From Parabacteroides sp. AM08-6 (GTDB taxonomy: Bacteria; Bacteroidota; Bacteroidia; Bacteroidales; Tannerellaceae): a DNA stretch of 64,000 bases. Positions 43,584-52,873 of this stretch are shown here, one piece after another. Under the pieces are notes generated by a model. The model was not told the origin of the DNA. It was given only the letters and a program-made list of their open reading frames with translations, and ran no database searches. The first letter of the stretch is position 1; every line of letters starts with the position of its first letter. The translations under genes and the position numbers were made by a program. The DNA lies in NCBI RefSeq assembly GCF_003473295.1, contig NZ_QRMP01000014.1:23459-87458 (forward strand), read 5' to 3'.

Positions 43584-43656
43584 ATTTATTTTATTATATA
43601 GTTAGTAGTTGGTAATGAATAGTTGATAGTTACATGTCACCGACTCTAAGTCTCAA

Positions 43657-44214
43657 CTATTTACTTACCGCCTTAGCCCTGTATGAACAACGGGCCGTAC
43701 CTTTAATAATACTATTCAATTTCCCTTTATTTAACTGACGACGGATAGCCGAAATGTTATCAATGAAGACATGTCCCTCCAAATGTTCACATTCATGCTG
43801 AACTACACGGGCTGCGAATCCTTCCACTACTTCGTCATGTTCCTCAAAATTTTCATCCAAATATTGTACACGGATACGTTTGGCACGGGATACTTTTTCA
43901 TGTATACCGGGTAAACTCAAGCAACCTTCTTCCAATAGAATTTCTTCTTCACTGCTTTCCAGAATATCAGGATTGATCATTGCACGTTTAAAACCCTTAC
44001 ATTCAGGAAAATCATCTCCCATCACATCGGCATCAATCACTAACATACGCAAAGATAAACCAACCTGCGGAGCAGCCAGTCCTACACCATCTGCGTTATA
44101 CATCGTTTCAAACATATTGGCAACCAGTTGCTTTAATTCAGGATAATCCTTCGGAACATCTTCAGCCTCTTTTCTCAAGACTGGTTGGCCATATAAATAT
44201 ACGGGTAAAATCAT
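43657..44214 (-). CDS. def: Peptide deformylase
   Basis: The 185-residue protein shows all three deformylase motifs: GVGLAAPQ (43-50), EGCLSLPG (96-103) and HECEH (140-144), with metal ligands Cys98, His140 and His144. It removes the formyl group from nascent proteins. The gene follows ruvX by five bases, so the two share a transcript. Confidence 0.97.
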   Translation of the reverse strand: MILPVYLYGQPVLRKEAEDVPKDYPELKQLVANMFETMYNADGVGLAAPQVGLSLRMLVIDADVMGDDFPECKGFKRAMINPDILESSEEEILLEEGCLSLPGIHEKVSRAKRIRVQYLDENFEEHDEVVEGFAARVVQHECEHLEGHVFIDNISAIRRQLNKGKLNSIIKGTARCSYRAKAVSK

Positions 44215-44219
44215 AACTC

Positions 44220-44642
44220 TTATAACTGATATTTTTTATTTTCCAAATACGATTGCAGAATAATAACAGCACTGATTTCATCCACCAGCCCTTTATCCTG
44301 TCTTTTCTTTTTCCTTAAACCACCATCCAGCATTGCTTTATGTGCTAACACAGAAGTAAAACGTTCATCATAATATTCCACCGGTATATCGGGGAGCGTA
44401 CGTCTCAAATGGGTGACAAACGCTTCAACATATTTCATGTTTTCGGAAGGTTCGTTGTTCATTTGTTTAGGAAGTCCTACAATAAACCGCTCTACCGGTT
44501 CGCGGGATATATATTCCGAAAGGAACTTCACTAGTTCCCCACTCGGAATCGTCGTCAATCCATTTGCAATCATCTGCAAAGTATCCGTAACGGCCAAACC
44601 TGTCCGTTTACGACCATAATCTATTGCAACAATCCTTCCCAT
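44220..44642 (-). CDS. ruvX: Putative pre-16S rRNA nuclease (YqgF/RuvX)
   Basis: From the Met at 44642 the protein is 140 residues and begins [19 protein letters not shown], the RNase H-like motif with catalytic Asp8. It continues with [15 protein letters not shown] and [16 protein letters not shown], and [13 protein letters not shown] near the end supplies the last acidic residue. The family matures the 5' end of 16S rRNA in E. coli. A -7 box at 44649-44656 lies six bases before this start; a Met at 44660 would fall upstream of it. Confidence 0.93.
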   Translation of the reverse strand: MGRIVAIDYGRKRTGLAVTDTLQMIANGLTTIPSGELVKFLSEYISREPVERFIVGLPKQMNNEPSENMKYVEAFVTHLRRTLPDIPVEYYDERFTSVLAHKAMLDGGLRKKKRQDKGLVDEISAVIILQSYLENKKYQL

Positions 44643-44648
44643 CGGGCA

Positions 44649-44656
44649 CAAAGATA
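44649..44656 (-). promoter_or_regulatory. -7 box immediately before ruvX
   Basis: The minus strand reads TATCTTTG. It is six bases from the ATG at 44642. The nearest TTTG upstream is 24 bases away, which is longer than usual, so the match is provisional. Confidence 0.35.
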
Positions 44657-44709
44657 ACACAAATTCATTTTCTAATTACACAAATACATAAAAAGTGTGC
44701 AATTTATTA

Positions 44710-46107
44710 TCAATAGGCATTTTTTTCTCCTTTAAACATATTAAAAACGGTAACAACTATAATCTTCAAATCAAGAAAAAAAGACCAGTTTTCTATATAC
44801 CATACATCCCGTTTTACACGTCCTTCCATCTGTTCCAGAGTCCTCGTTTCTCCCCGGTATCCAGTTACCTGAGCCCATCCGGTCACCCCTGGTTTTACAA
44901 GATGGCGAACCATATATTTATCAATAAGTGCAGAATATTGCTCCGTATGTTTTAGCATGTGCGGACGAGGTCCAACAACCGACATTTCCCCATGTAACAC
45001 ATTGATAAATTGGGGAAATTCATCAAGATTTGTTCTCCGCAGAAAATCACCGATACGTGTTTTACGCGGATCATTTTTTACGGCTTGCATAGAATCGGCT
45101 TGCGGATTCACCCGCATTGTCCTGAATTTATAACAATTAAAGTTTTGTCCATAAAGTCCTGTTCTTTTTTGTTTGAATAAGACGGGACCGGGAGAACTCA
45201 TTTTAATCAGAATACCGACAATTGCATATAATATGGGATAAATTGTAAACAAAATAGCAAGTGAGAAAACAATATCAAAAGCTCGTTTCAAAGCCCGGTT
45301 ATAAGCAGCCTGTAAAGGTTCGCGACGAATTGTCAGCAAAGGTATGGATTCTATCATTTCCATAACCAGGCTCTTCTTGATATTTCGATAAAATTCAGGA
45401 ACGATATAGAAGCGAATCATATGCTTTTCTGCAAAATTCAGCATTCTTAATATCTTTTCGTCATTTGTTCCGGGCAATGTACAATAAATTTCGTCCACAT
45501 CATTAGCCAAGACAAAATCTTCGACCTCATGTGTCATACCCAGATAATTAGGCAAAACCGTTTTCAGAGCTAGATTGTCATCGAAAAAGCCCATGATATT
45601 AAAACCATAGGATAAGTCATCTTTCATCAACTTGTACAGTTCCATTCCATTCTTACCAGCTCCTACTATTATAATCCGCTTGAAATTATATCCTTTCCGA
45701 CGATACATTTTTAAAGTCAAACGGACAAACACCCGCCAAAGAGAGAACACAACTACCGTCACTAAATAATAAACCAACAAGAAAGTAGCCAGCACATCTC
45801 CAATATTCAAAAATATTAGACAGGTAGCGAAAAGAAACATCAGAGTCGTAACCAACACAACCGCCCGCTGCACAATCTTATCAATAAAAACGATTGCCAG
45901 ATGCAATTGTAACGGTACAAAATATAATGAAAAGAAATAACAAAAATTCAGCAACAACACCACTTCCCGCAAGCTATGAGATATTGCTGATGTATAGCGT
46001 GGACCCAATCCGTAATAGACAATAAAGAAAAGAAGATTCAGAACAACCAAATCACCAACCCCTATCAGCCATTGAATAAGATAACCATGTTTTTTATTTA
46101 ACTCCAT
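44710..46107 (-). CDS. Polyprenyl-phosphate sugar-1-phosphate transferase (WcaJ/WbaP type)
   Basis: The 465-residue protein has four or five N-terminal membrane helices, a central Rossmann-like domain (about 140-250, IIIVGAGKNGMELY), and the C-terminal catalytic domain of bacterial sugar transferases. That domain has KRAFDIVFSLAILFTIYPIL, SSPGPVLFKQKRTGLYG, YKFRTMR and the ending SFFLDLKIIVVTVFNM. It moves a sugar 1-phosphate, often glucose or galactose, from a nucleotide sugar to undecaprenyl phosphate, the first step of surface polysaccharide synthesis. The neighbouring gmd, fcl and rfbA genes support a surface-glycan role. The sugar is not proven. Confidence 0.93.
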   Translation of the reverse strand: MELNKKHGYLIQWLIGVGDLVVLNLLFFIVYYGLGPRYTSAISHSLREVVLLLNFCYFFSLYFVPLQLHLAIVFIDKIVQRAVVLVTTLMFLFATCLIFLNIGDVLATFLLVYYLVTVVVFSLWRVFVRLTLKMYRRKGYNFKRIIIVGAGKNGMELYKLMKDDLSYGFNIMGFFDDNLALKTVLPNYLGMTHEVEDFVLANDVDEIYCTLPGTNDEKILRMLNFAEKHMIRFYIVPEFYRNIKKSLVMEMIESIPLLTIRREPLQAAYNRALKRAFDIVFSLAILFTIYPILYAIVGILIKMSSPGPVLFKQKRTGLYGQNFNCYKFRTMRVNPQADSMQAVKNDPRKTRIGDFLRRTNLDEFPQFINVLHGEMSVVGPRPHMLKHTEQYSALIDKYMVRHLVKPGVTGWAQVTGYRGETRTLEQMEGRVKRDVWYIENWSFFLDLKIIVVTVFNMFKGEKNAY

Positions 46108-46127
46108 AACAATGCTCTAAAATCATG

Positions 46128-46135
46128 CAAAAATA
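46128..46135 (-). promoter_or_regulatory. -7 box of the sugar transferase gene
   Basis: The minus strand reads TATTTTTG about 20 bases before the start codon at 46107. No convincing -33 box. Confidence 0.4.
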
Positions 46136-46151
46136 AACATTATTTCCGAGC

Positions 46152-46186
46152 AAAAAAAGGGCGGCACCTATAATGTACCGCCCTTT
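46152..46186 (-). terminator. OmpA-family gene terminator
   Basis: The minus strand reads AAAGGGCGGTAC, a short loop, GTGCCGCCCTTT and a T-run; the stem is GC-rich with one mismatch near the loop. Confidence 0.8.
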
Positions 46187-46206
46187 CGGATATATTCAAA
46201 AATTAA

Positions 46207-47355
46207 TTAATCATTTGCTGTCATGATAACAACACGGTTCCAGTTGTTTTCGCTATAAGGCTGTACATCCGAACCTCTCCATTCAATTGTGATCTGACTG
46301 GAAGAAATACCATATTTTTCAATCAATTCTTTAGCAACGGCTCTTGCACGTTTTTCAGAAAGACCCATGTTATAAGTACTTGTACCAGTTTTCTTATCTG
46401 CATAACCTACAACTTTGATAGGAGTACCGTTATCTTTTATGAACTGAGCTGTGTTGTAAATGCTAATTTGCTGATTTTTGTCAATCTTAGCGCTATTCAA
46501 ACGGAAGTAAACCACATTGTCTACATAGTTGTTTACAACATTCGTTACAACTTCTTCGCATTCAGGACAAGATTCCGGACGTTTGCTCAACTCATCGTTT
46601 GCAGCACGCAAGGAGTTAATCTGATTATTCAGGTCATTCAGCAAATCATAATCCATCGGCTGAAGAACTTCAAAATCAGTTTTACCCAGTTTAAATGTCA
46701 AACCGGCACTCAACTGTGCAATACCATCTGTCAAGTGGTTCATTTCAACACGGTTAAATTGTTCATTCAACAGAGAACCCTGAGCTTCAACATTGATATC
46801 AACACGTTTGCTAACACGGAAAGCCATCAAAAGACCAGCATTCAACGTTGGAGATTCTGTTCTTGGAATAGCTCTGTTATCATCAGAAGTTTTAAAACGC
46901 TGTGCATAACCAAAACCAACCCAAGGAATCAGACGGAATACTTTCTTTTCGTTATATGGCGCCCAGAAATTTGTAACATCCCATAACAAATCAACATGAG
47001 CTGCTGCATACTTATTATGTTGCATAAATTCTGCGTTTTCACCTTCAAAACCATGCAATACACCACCGTTCAGCTGCATACGAAATGCCAAATACGGGTT
47101 AAACCACTTACCGAAAGAGAATTGAGGAGCAAAATTAATGCGGTCACCTAAACTAGCTTTGCTATTTTGGTCCCCCAATAAAATACTTCCACCACCTGCA
47201 ATAGAAATAAACCAGTTGTCACGGGCTTTATTCTTTTTAAAGTTTGTCTTATACCCTTTTTCTGTGCTGAAACCAACCTGAGGTTGAAATTCCTGTGCAG
47301 CCACAGAAAAAACAAAACCGGACAACAAAGCTAAAAGTAATACTTTAGTCTTCAT
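46207..47355 (-). CDS. OmpA-family outer membrane protein
   Basis: From the Met at 47355 the protein is 382 residues with a signal peptide (KVLLLALLSGFVFSVAAQ). The first two-thirds is a beta-barrel-like region with alternating aromatic strands (NPYLAFRMQLNGGVLHGF, VFRLIPWVGFGYAQRF). A short linker has SCPECEE. The C-terminal OmpA domain (about 265-380) has GYADKKTGTSTYNMGLSEKRARAVAKELIEKYG, which binds peptidoglycan. It links outer membrane and cell wall. Abundant OmpA-like proteins are a general trait of Bacteroidales. The gene has its own promoter and terminator. Confidence 0.93.
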   Translation of the reverse strand: MKTKVLLLALLSGFVFSVAAQEFQPQVGFSTEKGYKTNFKKNKARDNWFISIAGGGSILLGDQNSKASLGDRINFAPQFSFGKWFNPYLAFRMQLNGGVLHGFEGENAEFMQHNKYAAAHVDLLWDVTNFWAPYNEKKVFRLIPWVGFGYAQRFKTSDDNRAIPRTESPTLNAGLLMAFRVSKRVDINVEAQGSLLNEQFNRVEMNHLTDGIAQLSAGLTFKLGKTDFEVLQPMDYDLLNDLNNQINSLRAANDELSKRPESCPECEEVVTNVVNNYVDNVVYFRLNSAKIDKNQQISIYNTAQFIKDNGTPIKVVGYADKKTGTSTYNMGLSEKRARAVAKELIEKYGISSSQITIEWRGSDVQPYSENNWNRVVIMTAND

Positions 47356-47413
47356 ATTCATCAACATTTTTTAATTAAACAATCAATTACCTTAAATTCC
47401 GCTCAATTTAGTG

Positions 47414-47444
47414 CAAAATTAACTCTTTTTCTTAATATAACAAA
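47414..47444 (-). promoter_or_regulatory. Promoter of the OmpA-family gene
   Basis: On the minus strand TTTG (plus 47441-47444) and TAATTTTG (plus 47414-47421) are 19 bases apart. The leader is about 50 bases. Confidence 0.65.
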
Positions 47445-47467
47445 TAAAAACCCTAATAGTTCTATAT

Positions 47468-48619
47468 TTATTCGAAATAATTCAGGATTTTATATCCTGC
47501 TTCTTTCAAATACGATTCTTTTTTCATCAGCTTAATATCACTTTGTATCATATCCTGTACCAAAGCAGACAAATCATAACTCGGTTCCCACCCCAAACGG
47601 GTACGGGCCTTTGTTGCATCTCCAATAAGTAAATCCACTTCAGTAGGACGAAAATACTGAGGGTCAACACCAACCACTTCTTCGCCTATCCGCTTCTTTA
47701 AATTATCAAGATAAACCTCACCTACTTTTTCTATAAACACTTTTTCGTCAATATAGTTTAATACAGCCACCTCATTAACATTTTCTCCCTTAAAAATCAC
47801 CTCTATCCCTATTTTTTCAAAAGCCATACGGATAAAATCACGTATAGTTGTCGTAATTCCGGTAGCAATTACATAATCGGAAGGTTCATCCTGTTGCAAG
47901 ATAGCATACATGGCACGGACATAATCTTTGGCATGTCCCCAATCACGTTTGGATGACAGATTTCCCATGAAGGTTTTCTGTTGCATACCCAATGCTATAC
48001 GAGAAACGGCACGGGTCACTTTACGAGTAACGAATGTTTCTCCTCTAAGCGGTGACTCATGATTAAACAATATACCATTCGATGCGTGCATCTTATAAGC
48101 TTCTCTATAATTTACCGTTATCCAATAACCATACAATTTTGCCACCGCATAAGGGCTTCTTGGATAAAAAGGAGTTGACTCCTTTTGAGGAACTTCCTGT
48201 ACCAATCCATACAATTCGGAAGTCGAAGCCTGATATATACGTGTTTTGGGAATCAAATTCAACAAACGAACAGCTTCCAAAATACGCAATACCCCCAAAC
48301 CATCAGCATTTGCAGTATATTCCGGAGTATCAAAACTTACTTTCACATGACTCATCGCAGCCAAATTATAAATCTCATCCGGTTGTGTCTCACCAATAAT
48401 GCGGGTAAGATTCAAACTATCTGTCAAATCACCATAATGTAAAATAAGATTACGATTTTCAACATGTGGGTCTTGATACAAATGATCTATACGATCTGTA
48501 TTAAACATAGACGAACGACGTTTAATACCATGTACCGTATATCCTTTTTTTATCAGATATTCGGCCAGATAAGCACCATCCTGTCCCGTTATTCCAGTAA
48601 TTAAAGCTACTTTCCCCAT
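47468..48619 (-). CDS. gmd: GDP-mannose 4,6-dehydratase
   Basis: The 383-residue protein has the NADP-binding start [16 protein letters not shown], the [20 protein letters not shown] segment and the catalytic YAVAK (Tyr-x-x-x-Lys). It changes GDP-mannose into GDP-4-keto-6-deoxymannose, the first step to GDP-fucose. The gene follows fcl by 32 bases, and rfbA lies upstream of that, so the three look like one transcript. In Bacteroidales GDP-fucose feeds capsule synthesis and protein O-glycosylation. Confidence 0.97.
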   Translation of the reverse strand: MGKVALITGITGQDGAYLAEYLIKKGYTVHGIKRRSSMFNTDRIDHLYQDPHVENRNLILHYGDLTDSLNLTRIIGETQPDEIYNLAAMSHVKVSFDTPEYTANADGLGVLRILEAVRLLNLIPKTRIYQASTSELYGLVQEVPQKESTPFYPRSPYAVAKLYGYWITVNYREAYKMHASNGILFNHESPLRGETFVTRKVTRAVSRIALGMQQKTFMGNLSSKRDWGHAKDYVRAMYAILQQDEPSDYVIATGITTTIRDFIRMAFEKIGIEVIFKGENVNEVAVLNYIDEKVFIEKVGEVYLDNLKKRIGEEVVGVDPQYFRPTEVDLLIGDATKARTRLGWEPSYDLSALVQDMIQSDIKLMKKESYLKEAGYKILNYFE

Positions 48620-48651
48620 TTATCGTTCTATTATGAATGTTCAATTTTAAT

Positions 48652-49725
48652 TTATAAATTTCCCAAATACCACTTATACAGCCTTTCTACACCATCCTCT
48701 ATTTCTATTGAATGATGCCAACCCAATGTATGTAACTTGGAAACATCCGTCAACTTACGATATGTTCCATCCGGTTTGGAAGAATTAAACAAGACATCAC
48801 CTGCAAAACCTGTTTTTTCCCGTATCAACATAGCTACATCTCTTATGGAAAGCTCTTTTCCTGTTCCTATATTTATATGCGTATTACGCACTTCCCCTTC
48901 TTTAGGACATACATCGACAAAATCAACCTGTTCCATTATATAGACGGAAGCATCAGCCATCTCTTCACTCCACAAGAATTCGCGAAGTGGCTTTCCGGTG
49001 CCCCATAACTCTACCTTTCCGGGATAAATATCATATTTGGCAAGAATCTCCAGTATTCCTTCTTTCGTAGCTCCTCCCGTTACACCTTCTATCGGACGTT
49101 TGTCCAAATCTTTTCGCAAAAGTTCCCAATTATCTTCATACAAACATTTGGATAAATGAATTTTCCGAATCATTGCCGGAAGCACATGGGAAGTTTCAAG
49201 ATTAAAGTTATCATTCGGGCCGTACAAATTAGTCGGCATGACAGCTATATAATTGGTTCCATACTGCAAATTATAACTTTCACACATCTTGATACCTGCA
49301 ATTTTTGCTATCGCATACGGTTCGTTGGTATATTCAAGAGGGGAAGTCAGTAAACAGCTTTCGGACATCGGTTGTGGCGCATTACCGGGATAAATACATG
49401 TGCTGCCCAAGAATAGTAACTTTTTCACCTTATTAATATAGGAAGCATGAATCACATTGTTCTGTATCATCAGGTTTATGTAGATGAAATCAGCCCGGTA
49501 TAAACTGTTTGCCATAATTCCACCGACATGGGCAGCTGAAAGAAATACATATTCAGGCTTTTCTTGCGAAAAGAAATTGTCAACCGCCTGTTGGTCCGTT
49601 AAATCCAGTTCTGCATGGGTTCGAAGCACAAAATTTGAGTACCCCTTCTCTTTTAAGTTTTTAAGAATAGCAGATCCCACCAGTCCCCGATGACCGGCCA
49701 CAAATATTTTACTATCTTTATTCAT
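48652..49725 (-). CDS. fcl: GDP-L-fucose synthase
   Basis: The 357-residue protein starts KDSKIFVAGHRGLVGSAI (dinucleotide loop) and contains LFLGSTCIYPGNAPQPM and YAIAKIAG with the catalytic Tyr and Lys. It epimerises and reduces GDP-4-keto-6-deoxymannose to GDP-L-fucose. It pairs with the gmd gene 32 bases downstream. It is slightly longer than the E. coli protein, with an insert near residues 185-225. Confidence 0.97.
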   Translation of the reverse strand: MNKDSKIFVAGHRGLVGSAILKNLKEKGYSNFVLRTHAELDLTDQQAVDNFFSQEKPEYVFLSAAHVGGIMANSLYRADFIYINLMIQNNVIHASYINKVKKLLFLGSTCIYPGNAPQPMSESCLLTSPLEYTNEPYAIAKIAGIKMCESYNLQYGTNYIAVMPTNLYGPNDNFNLETSHVLPAMIRKIHLSKCLYEDNWELLRKDLDKRPIEGVTGGATKEGILEILAKYDIYPGKVELWGTGKPLREFLWSEEMADASVYIMEQVDFVDVCPKEGEVRNTHINIGTGKELSIRDVAMLIREKTGFAGDVLFNSSKPDGTYRKLTDVSKLHTLGWHHSIEIEDGVERLYKWYLGNL

Positions 49726-49770
49726 TTCGCTTTCGAAACATTACATTGATATTATCAGCCAAAATAATAT

Positions 49771-50643
49771 TTATTTTAGCAAATTCAACAAATACTGCCC
49801 ATATTGATTTTTAATCATCGGAGCTGCAATCTGCTTCAAGTGTTCTACATTTATCCAGCCATTACGAAAAGCGATTTCTTCAAGGCAAGCAACTTTCAAC
49901 CCCTGCCGTTTCTCTATTACTTCAACAAAAGTGGAAGCTTCCGACAAAGAATCATGCGTTCCGGTATCCAGCCACGCAAAACCACGTCCCAATAACTTAA
50001 CTTTCAAATCACCGCCATTTAGGAACTCTTGGTTTACAGTCGTTATTTCCAACTCTCCACGAGTAGACGGCTTAATATGCTTAGCCACTTCAACAACCTT
50101 ATTCGGATAAAAATAAAGCCCGACTACTGCATAGTTCGATTTAGGAACAGAAGGTTTTTCTTCTATACTTAATACATTGCCGGCCTTATCAAATTCGGCT
50201 ACACCATAGCGTTCCGGATCGTTCACATAGTAACCGAACACAGTTGCTTTTTGTTCGTTCTCTGCATTGTTAACAGCATCCTTTAACATTGCTGTAAAGC
50301 TTTGTCCATAAAAGATATTGTCACCTAAAACAAGACAAACAGAATCATCCCCAATAAAACTTTCCCCTATTAGAAAAGCCTGCGCCAGTCCATCAGGAGA
50401 GGGTTGTTCCGCATACTCGAAGCGCACGCCATAATCGGAACCATTCCCCAGCAAACGCTTAAAACCCGGCAAATCCTGTGGAGTAGAAATGATTAGGATA
50501 TCTCGTATACCAGCCAGCATCAAGACCGAAATCGGATAATACACCATCGGTTTATCATAAATCGGTAATAATTGTTTCGACACTCCTTTTGTTATAGGAT
50601 ATAAACGAGTACCGGAACCACCAGCTAAAACAATGCCTTTCAT
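49771..50643 (-). CDS. rfbA: Glucose-1-phosphate thymidylyltransferase
   Basis: The 290-residue protein begins [23 protein letters not shown], the nucleotide-binding motif of RmlA, with [15 protein letters not shown] following. It joins dTTP and glucose 1-phosphate to give dTDP-glucose, the first step toward dTDP-rhamnose and other deoxysugars. No rfbB, rfbC or rfbD lies next to it in this window. It is upstream of fcl and gmd. A -7 box lies at 50684-50691. Confidence 0.97.
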   Translation of the reverse strand: MKGIVLAGGSGTRLYPITKGVSKQLLPIYDKPMVYYPISVLMLAGIRDILIISTPQDLPGFKRLLGNGSDYGVRFEYAEQPSPDGLAQAFLIGESFIGDDSVCLVLGDNIFYGQSFTAMLKDAVNNAENEQKATVFGYYVNDPERYGVAEFDKAGNVLSIEEKPSVPKSNYAVVGLYFYPNKVVEVAKHIKPSTRGELEITTVNQEFLNGGDLKVKLLGRGFAWLDTGTHDSLSEASTFVEVIEKRQGLKVACLEEIAFRNGWINVEHLKQIAAPMIKNQYGQYLLNLLK

Positions 50644-50683
50644 ATCAATATACTATATAATGCACATTTTATTTAATAGACGG

Positions 50684-50691
50684 CAAATGTA
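50684..50691 (-). promoter_or_regulatory. -7 box of rfbA
   Basis: The minus strand reads TACATTTG about 40 bases before the start at 50643. No clear -33 box. Confidence 0.45.
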
Positions 50692-50783
50692 TTAAAAATA
50701 ATCCACTTTACTGATGTAGTGAAACATTTCTTTCTGGAGGTTTGTTACAAAGTAAATTTCTAAATAATAAAAAACGTATTCTT

Positions 50784-51392
50784 ATGAAGACTTTTATCGA
50801 CACAATTAATTTCGGGGTCAAAAATTGGTGGGTTTCGCTGCTACTGGGTTTATTGTATATTCTGATAGCTGTATGCCTGATGTTTACACCATTGGCCAGT
50901 TATATTGCTCTAAGTGTTTTATTCAGTGTCTCTATGTTTGTCAGTGGCACACTGGAGATTCTGTTTGCCATTACCAATAAAAAAAACATCAGTAGCTGGG
51001 GTTGGTACTTGGCTGGTGGTATTATAGACCTAATCTTAGGTATCTATCTAATGGCCAATATCGGTTTAAGCATGGCCGTTCTTCCGTTTATCATTGCTTT
51101 CTGGTTAATGTTCAGGGGATTTGCCTCCACAGGCTACGCGATGGATTTAAAACGTTACGGCACACATACGTGGGGCTGGTATATGGCATTCGGTATCTTG
51201 GCTATCCTTTGTAGTATAGGAATTATCTGGCAACCGGGATTAGGAGCTTTGTCGCTCGTTTACATGATTGCCTATACCTTATTAATAATAGGTATTTTCC
51301 GTGTCATGCTCTCTTTCGAACTAAAAAACCTGCATAAAAGAAAAAAAGAACATGTGGATGAACAAGAAGCCGTAGAAATAGAAGACTTATAA
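50784..51392 (+). CDS. HdeD-like (DUF308) membrane protein
   Basis: From the Met at 50784 the protein is 202 residues with six membrane helices, arranged as repeated pairs, for example WWVSLLLGLLYILIAVCLMFTPLASYIALSVLF then SWGWYLAGGIIDLILGIYLM. This is the HdeD/DUF308 pattern; E. coli HdeD is linked to acid resistance at high cell density, but most members are uncharacterised. The acidic C-terminus (EHVDEQEAVEIEDL) is cytoplasmic or exposed. The gene appears monocistronic, with a strong hairpin about 130 bases after its stop. Confidence 0.85.
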   Translation: MKTFIDTINFGVKNWWVSLLLGLLYILIAVCLMFTPLASYIALSVLFSVSMFVSGTLEILFAITNKKNISSWGWYLAGGIIDLILGIYLMANIGLSMAVLPFIIAFWLMFRGFASTGYAMDLKRYGTHTWGWYMAFGILAILCSIGIIWQPGLGALSLVYMIAYTLLIIGIFRVMLSFELKNLHKRKKEHVDEQEAVEIEDL

Positions 51393-51521
51393 TTATTCGC
51401 TGTCATAAAAAGTTACTTGCTCCTTTTTGTTCAAAGTTCGTATTTTCATTGTTTGATGTACGTGAAACGAAAGAAGCATGCTTATGACAAACAAGGTTGA
51501 AACACTAAACCACATAAAATC

Positions 51522-51555
51522 ATAAAGAGGGCCTTTTCTCAAAGGCCCTCTTTAT
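51522..51555. terminator. Strong hairpin downstream of the HdeD-like gene
   Basis: ATAAAGAGGGCCTTT (51522-51536) and AAAGGCCCTCTTTAT (51541-51555) form a perfect 15-base stem with a TCTC loop. Tails are A/T-rich on both sides. Confidence 0.7.
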
Positions 51556-51932
51556 AGGTTTTAATAGGTATTAGTCTTTAAGGCAAAAAGATTGTTTAGG
51601 TTATCTGCATGCAAAGATGTAGTATTTTAAATTACCGAACAAATAAAAAAAGATATTATAAAACACATTTTTAAAAATATCGAAACTTATTTGCAGCTTC
51701 TTCTATTTTTTAACAATACGACTCTTTAGTAGGAAGTTCTACGAAAAAGCCATACTCCACATACTTCTTTGATTATGACGCTAATTAAGGCATATATTTT
51801 TAATTTTGCAACGAAATAGGTGGATTTTATAAAAAAATGCAGAGAAGATTCGCTTTCTAACTGTCATACGATATGAAAATATTTTTAATATTTCAATACA
51901 TAATCAACAAGATGGGTACTAAATTTTTTCTG

Positions 51933-51940
51933 TAAATTTG
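51933..51940 (+). promoter_or_regulatory. -7 box of queDE
   Basis: TAAATTTG fits TAnnTTTG. Transcription from near 51,947 supports the queD start at 52001 over an ATG-like start at 51938. Confidence 0.45.
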
Positions 51941-52000
51941 CTGCCACGATACAGAGGTGACATTATGTATCGACATAAACATTTTAATATTTCTTATCTC

Positions 52001-52336
52001 ATGTACACCATTATCAAACAATTAGAGATATCGTCAGCTCACCGATTGTCTCTCTCTTATTCGAGTAAATGTGAGAATCTTCATGGTCACAATTGGATTA
52101 TCACAGTTCACTGCCGTTCCAATGAATTAAATACAGACGGAATGGTTATCGATTTCAGTCATATAAAACAAATCGTGAAAGATAAACTGGACCATCAGAC
52201 CTTAAACGATGTACTCCCATTTAATCCGACAGCCGAAAATATTGCCAGATGGATTTGTGACCAACTGCAACCGAGCTGCTACAAAGTCGAAGTAAAAGAG
52301 TCTGATGGTAATACTGCTATTTATGAAAAAGATTAA
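52001..52336 (+). CDS. queD: 6-carboxytetrahydropterin synthase
   Basis: From the Met at 52001 the protein is 111 residues. Zinc ligands His14 (SSAHRL) and His28/His30 (LHGHNW) are present, as is the catalytic Cys24 (SKCENLHGH). It changes 7,8-dihydroneopterin triphosphate to 6-carboxy-tetrahydropterin in queuosine synthesis. The queE gene starts 14 bases before its stop, so the two are coupled. Upstream in-frame Met codons give an N-terminal extension not seen in the family. Confidence 0.94.
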   Translation: MYTIIKQLEISSAHRLSLSYSSKCENLHGHNWIITVHCRSNELNTDGMVIDFSHIKQIVKDKLDHQTLNDVLPFNPTAENIARWICDQLQPSCYKVEVKESDGNTAIYEKD

Positions 52337-52868
52337 TGAGATTTTTTATAGCCTCCAGGGAGAAGGCTTCCACACAGGAAAAGCGGCTGTGTTCGTCCGT
52401 TTCTCCGGTTGTAATCTAAAATGCAGCTTTTGTGACACACAACATGAAAGTGGGACATTCATGTCCGATAATGAAATATTGGAAACAATCTCCGCATATC
52501 CGTCAAATATGGTAATCCTGACAGGAGGAGAGCCTTCGCTTTGGGTAGATAAGGCTTTTATTGATTTGCTTCATCAGGCTGGTATGTATATATGCATAGA
52601 GACAAATGGAACACATTCCCTGCCTGCCAATATCGATTGGATTACTTGTTCTCCGAAAGAAGAAGCTCCCATCCTGTTAAAACAAATGGATGAAATAAAG
52701 GTTGTATATACCGGACAAGATGTTTCGAAATATTTAAAATTGAAAGCTCAACATCACTATCTGCAACCTTGTTCGTGTATAAATACCAAAGAGGTGGTTG
52801 AATATATCCTTCACCACCCCGAATGGCATCTTAGCTTGCAGACACACAAACTAATCAATATCCAATAA
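52323..52868 (+). CDS. queE: 7-carboxy-7-deazaguanine synthase (radical SAM)
   Basis: From the Met at 52323 the protein is 181 residues. It begins KKINEIFYSLQGEGFHTGK and carries the cluster motif CNLKCSFC (Cys30, Cys34, Cys37). It rearranges 6-carboxytetrahydropterin to 7-carboxy-7-deazaguanine with S-adenosylmethionine, the step after QueD. TGGEP and CSPKEEAPI are the other conserved segments. The gene overlaps queD by 14 bases. The end is five bases from the convergent dihydroorotase stop, with no separate terminator visible. Confidence 0.95.
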   Translation: MKKINEIFYSLQGEGFHTGKAAVFVRFSGCNLKCSFCDTQHESGTFMSDNEILETISAYPSNMVILTGGEPSLWVDKAFIDLLHQAGMYICIETNGTHSLPANIDWITCSPKEEAPILLKQMDEIKVVYTGQDVSKYLKLKAQHHYLQPCSCINTKEVVEYILHHPEWHLSLQTHKLINIQ

Positions 52869-52873
52869 AACTA

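Larger units (their letters stand above)
51393..52000. other. Intergenic stretch between the HdeD-like gene and queD
   Basis: About 600 bases with only two recognisable elements: the strong hairpin at 51522-51555 and the -7 box of queD at 51933-51940. The rest is AT-rich and I see no gene, tRNA or riboswitch in it. No preQ1-type aptamer was recognised ahead of queD. Confidence 0.6.

Noticed and set aside
51393..51521. Possible small RNA between the HdeD-like gene and its hairpin
   Set aside because: The hairpin is strong, but no TAnnTTTG box lies upstream in this interval, so it is more simply the 3' end of the HdeD-like transcript.
51938..52000. Longer start for queD
   Set aside because: It would overlap the -7 box and adds a stretch not found in 6-carboxytetrahydropterin synthases.
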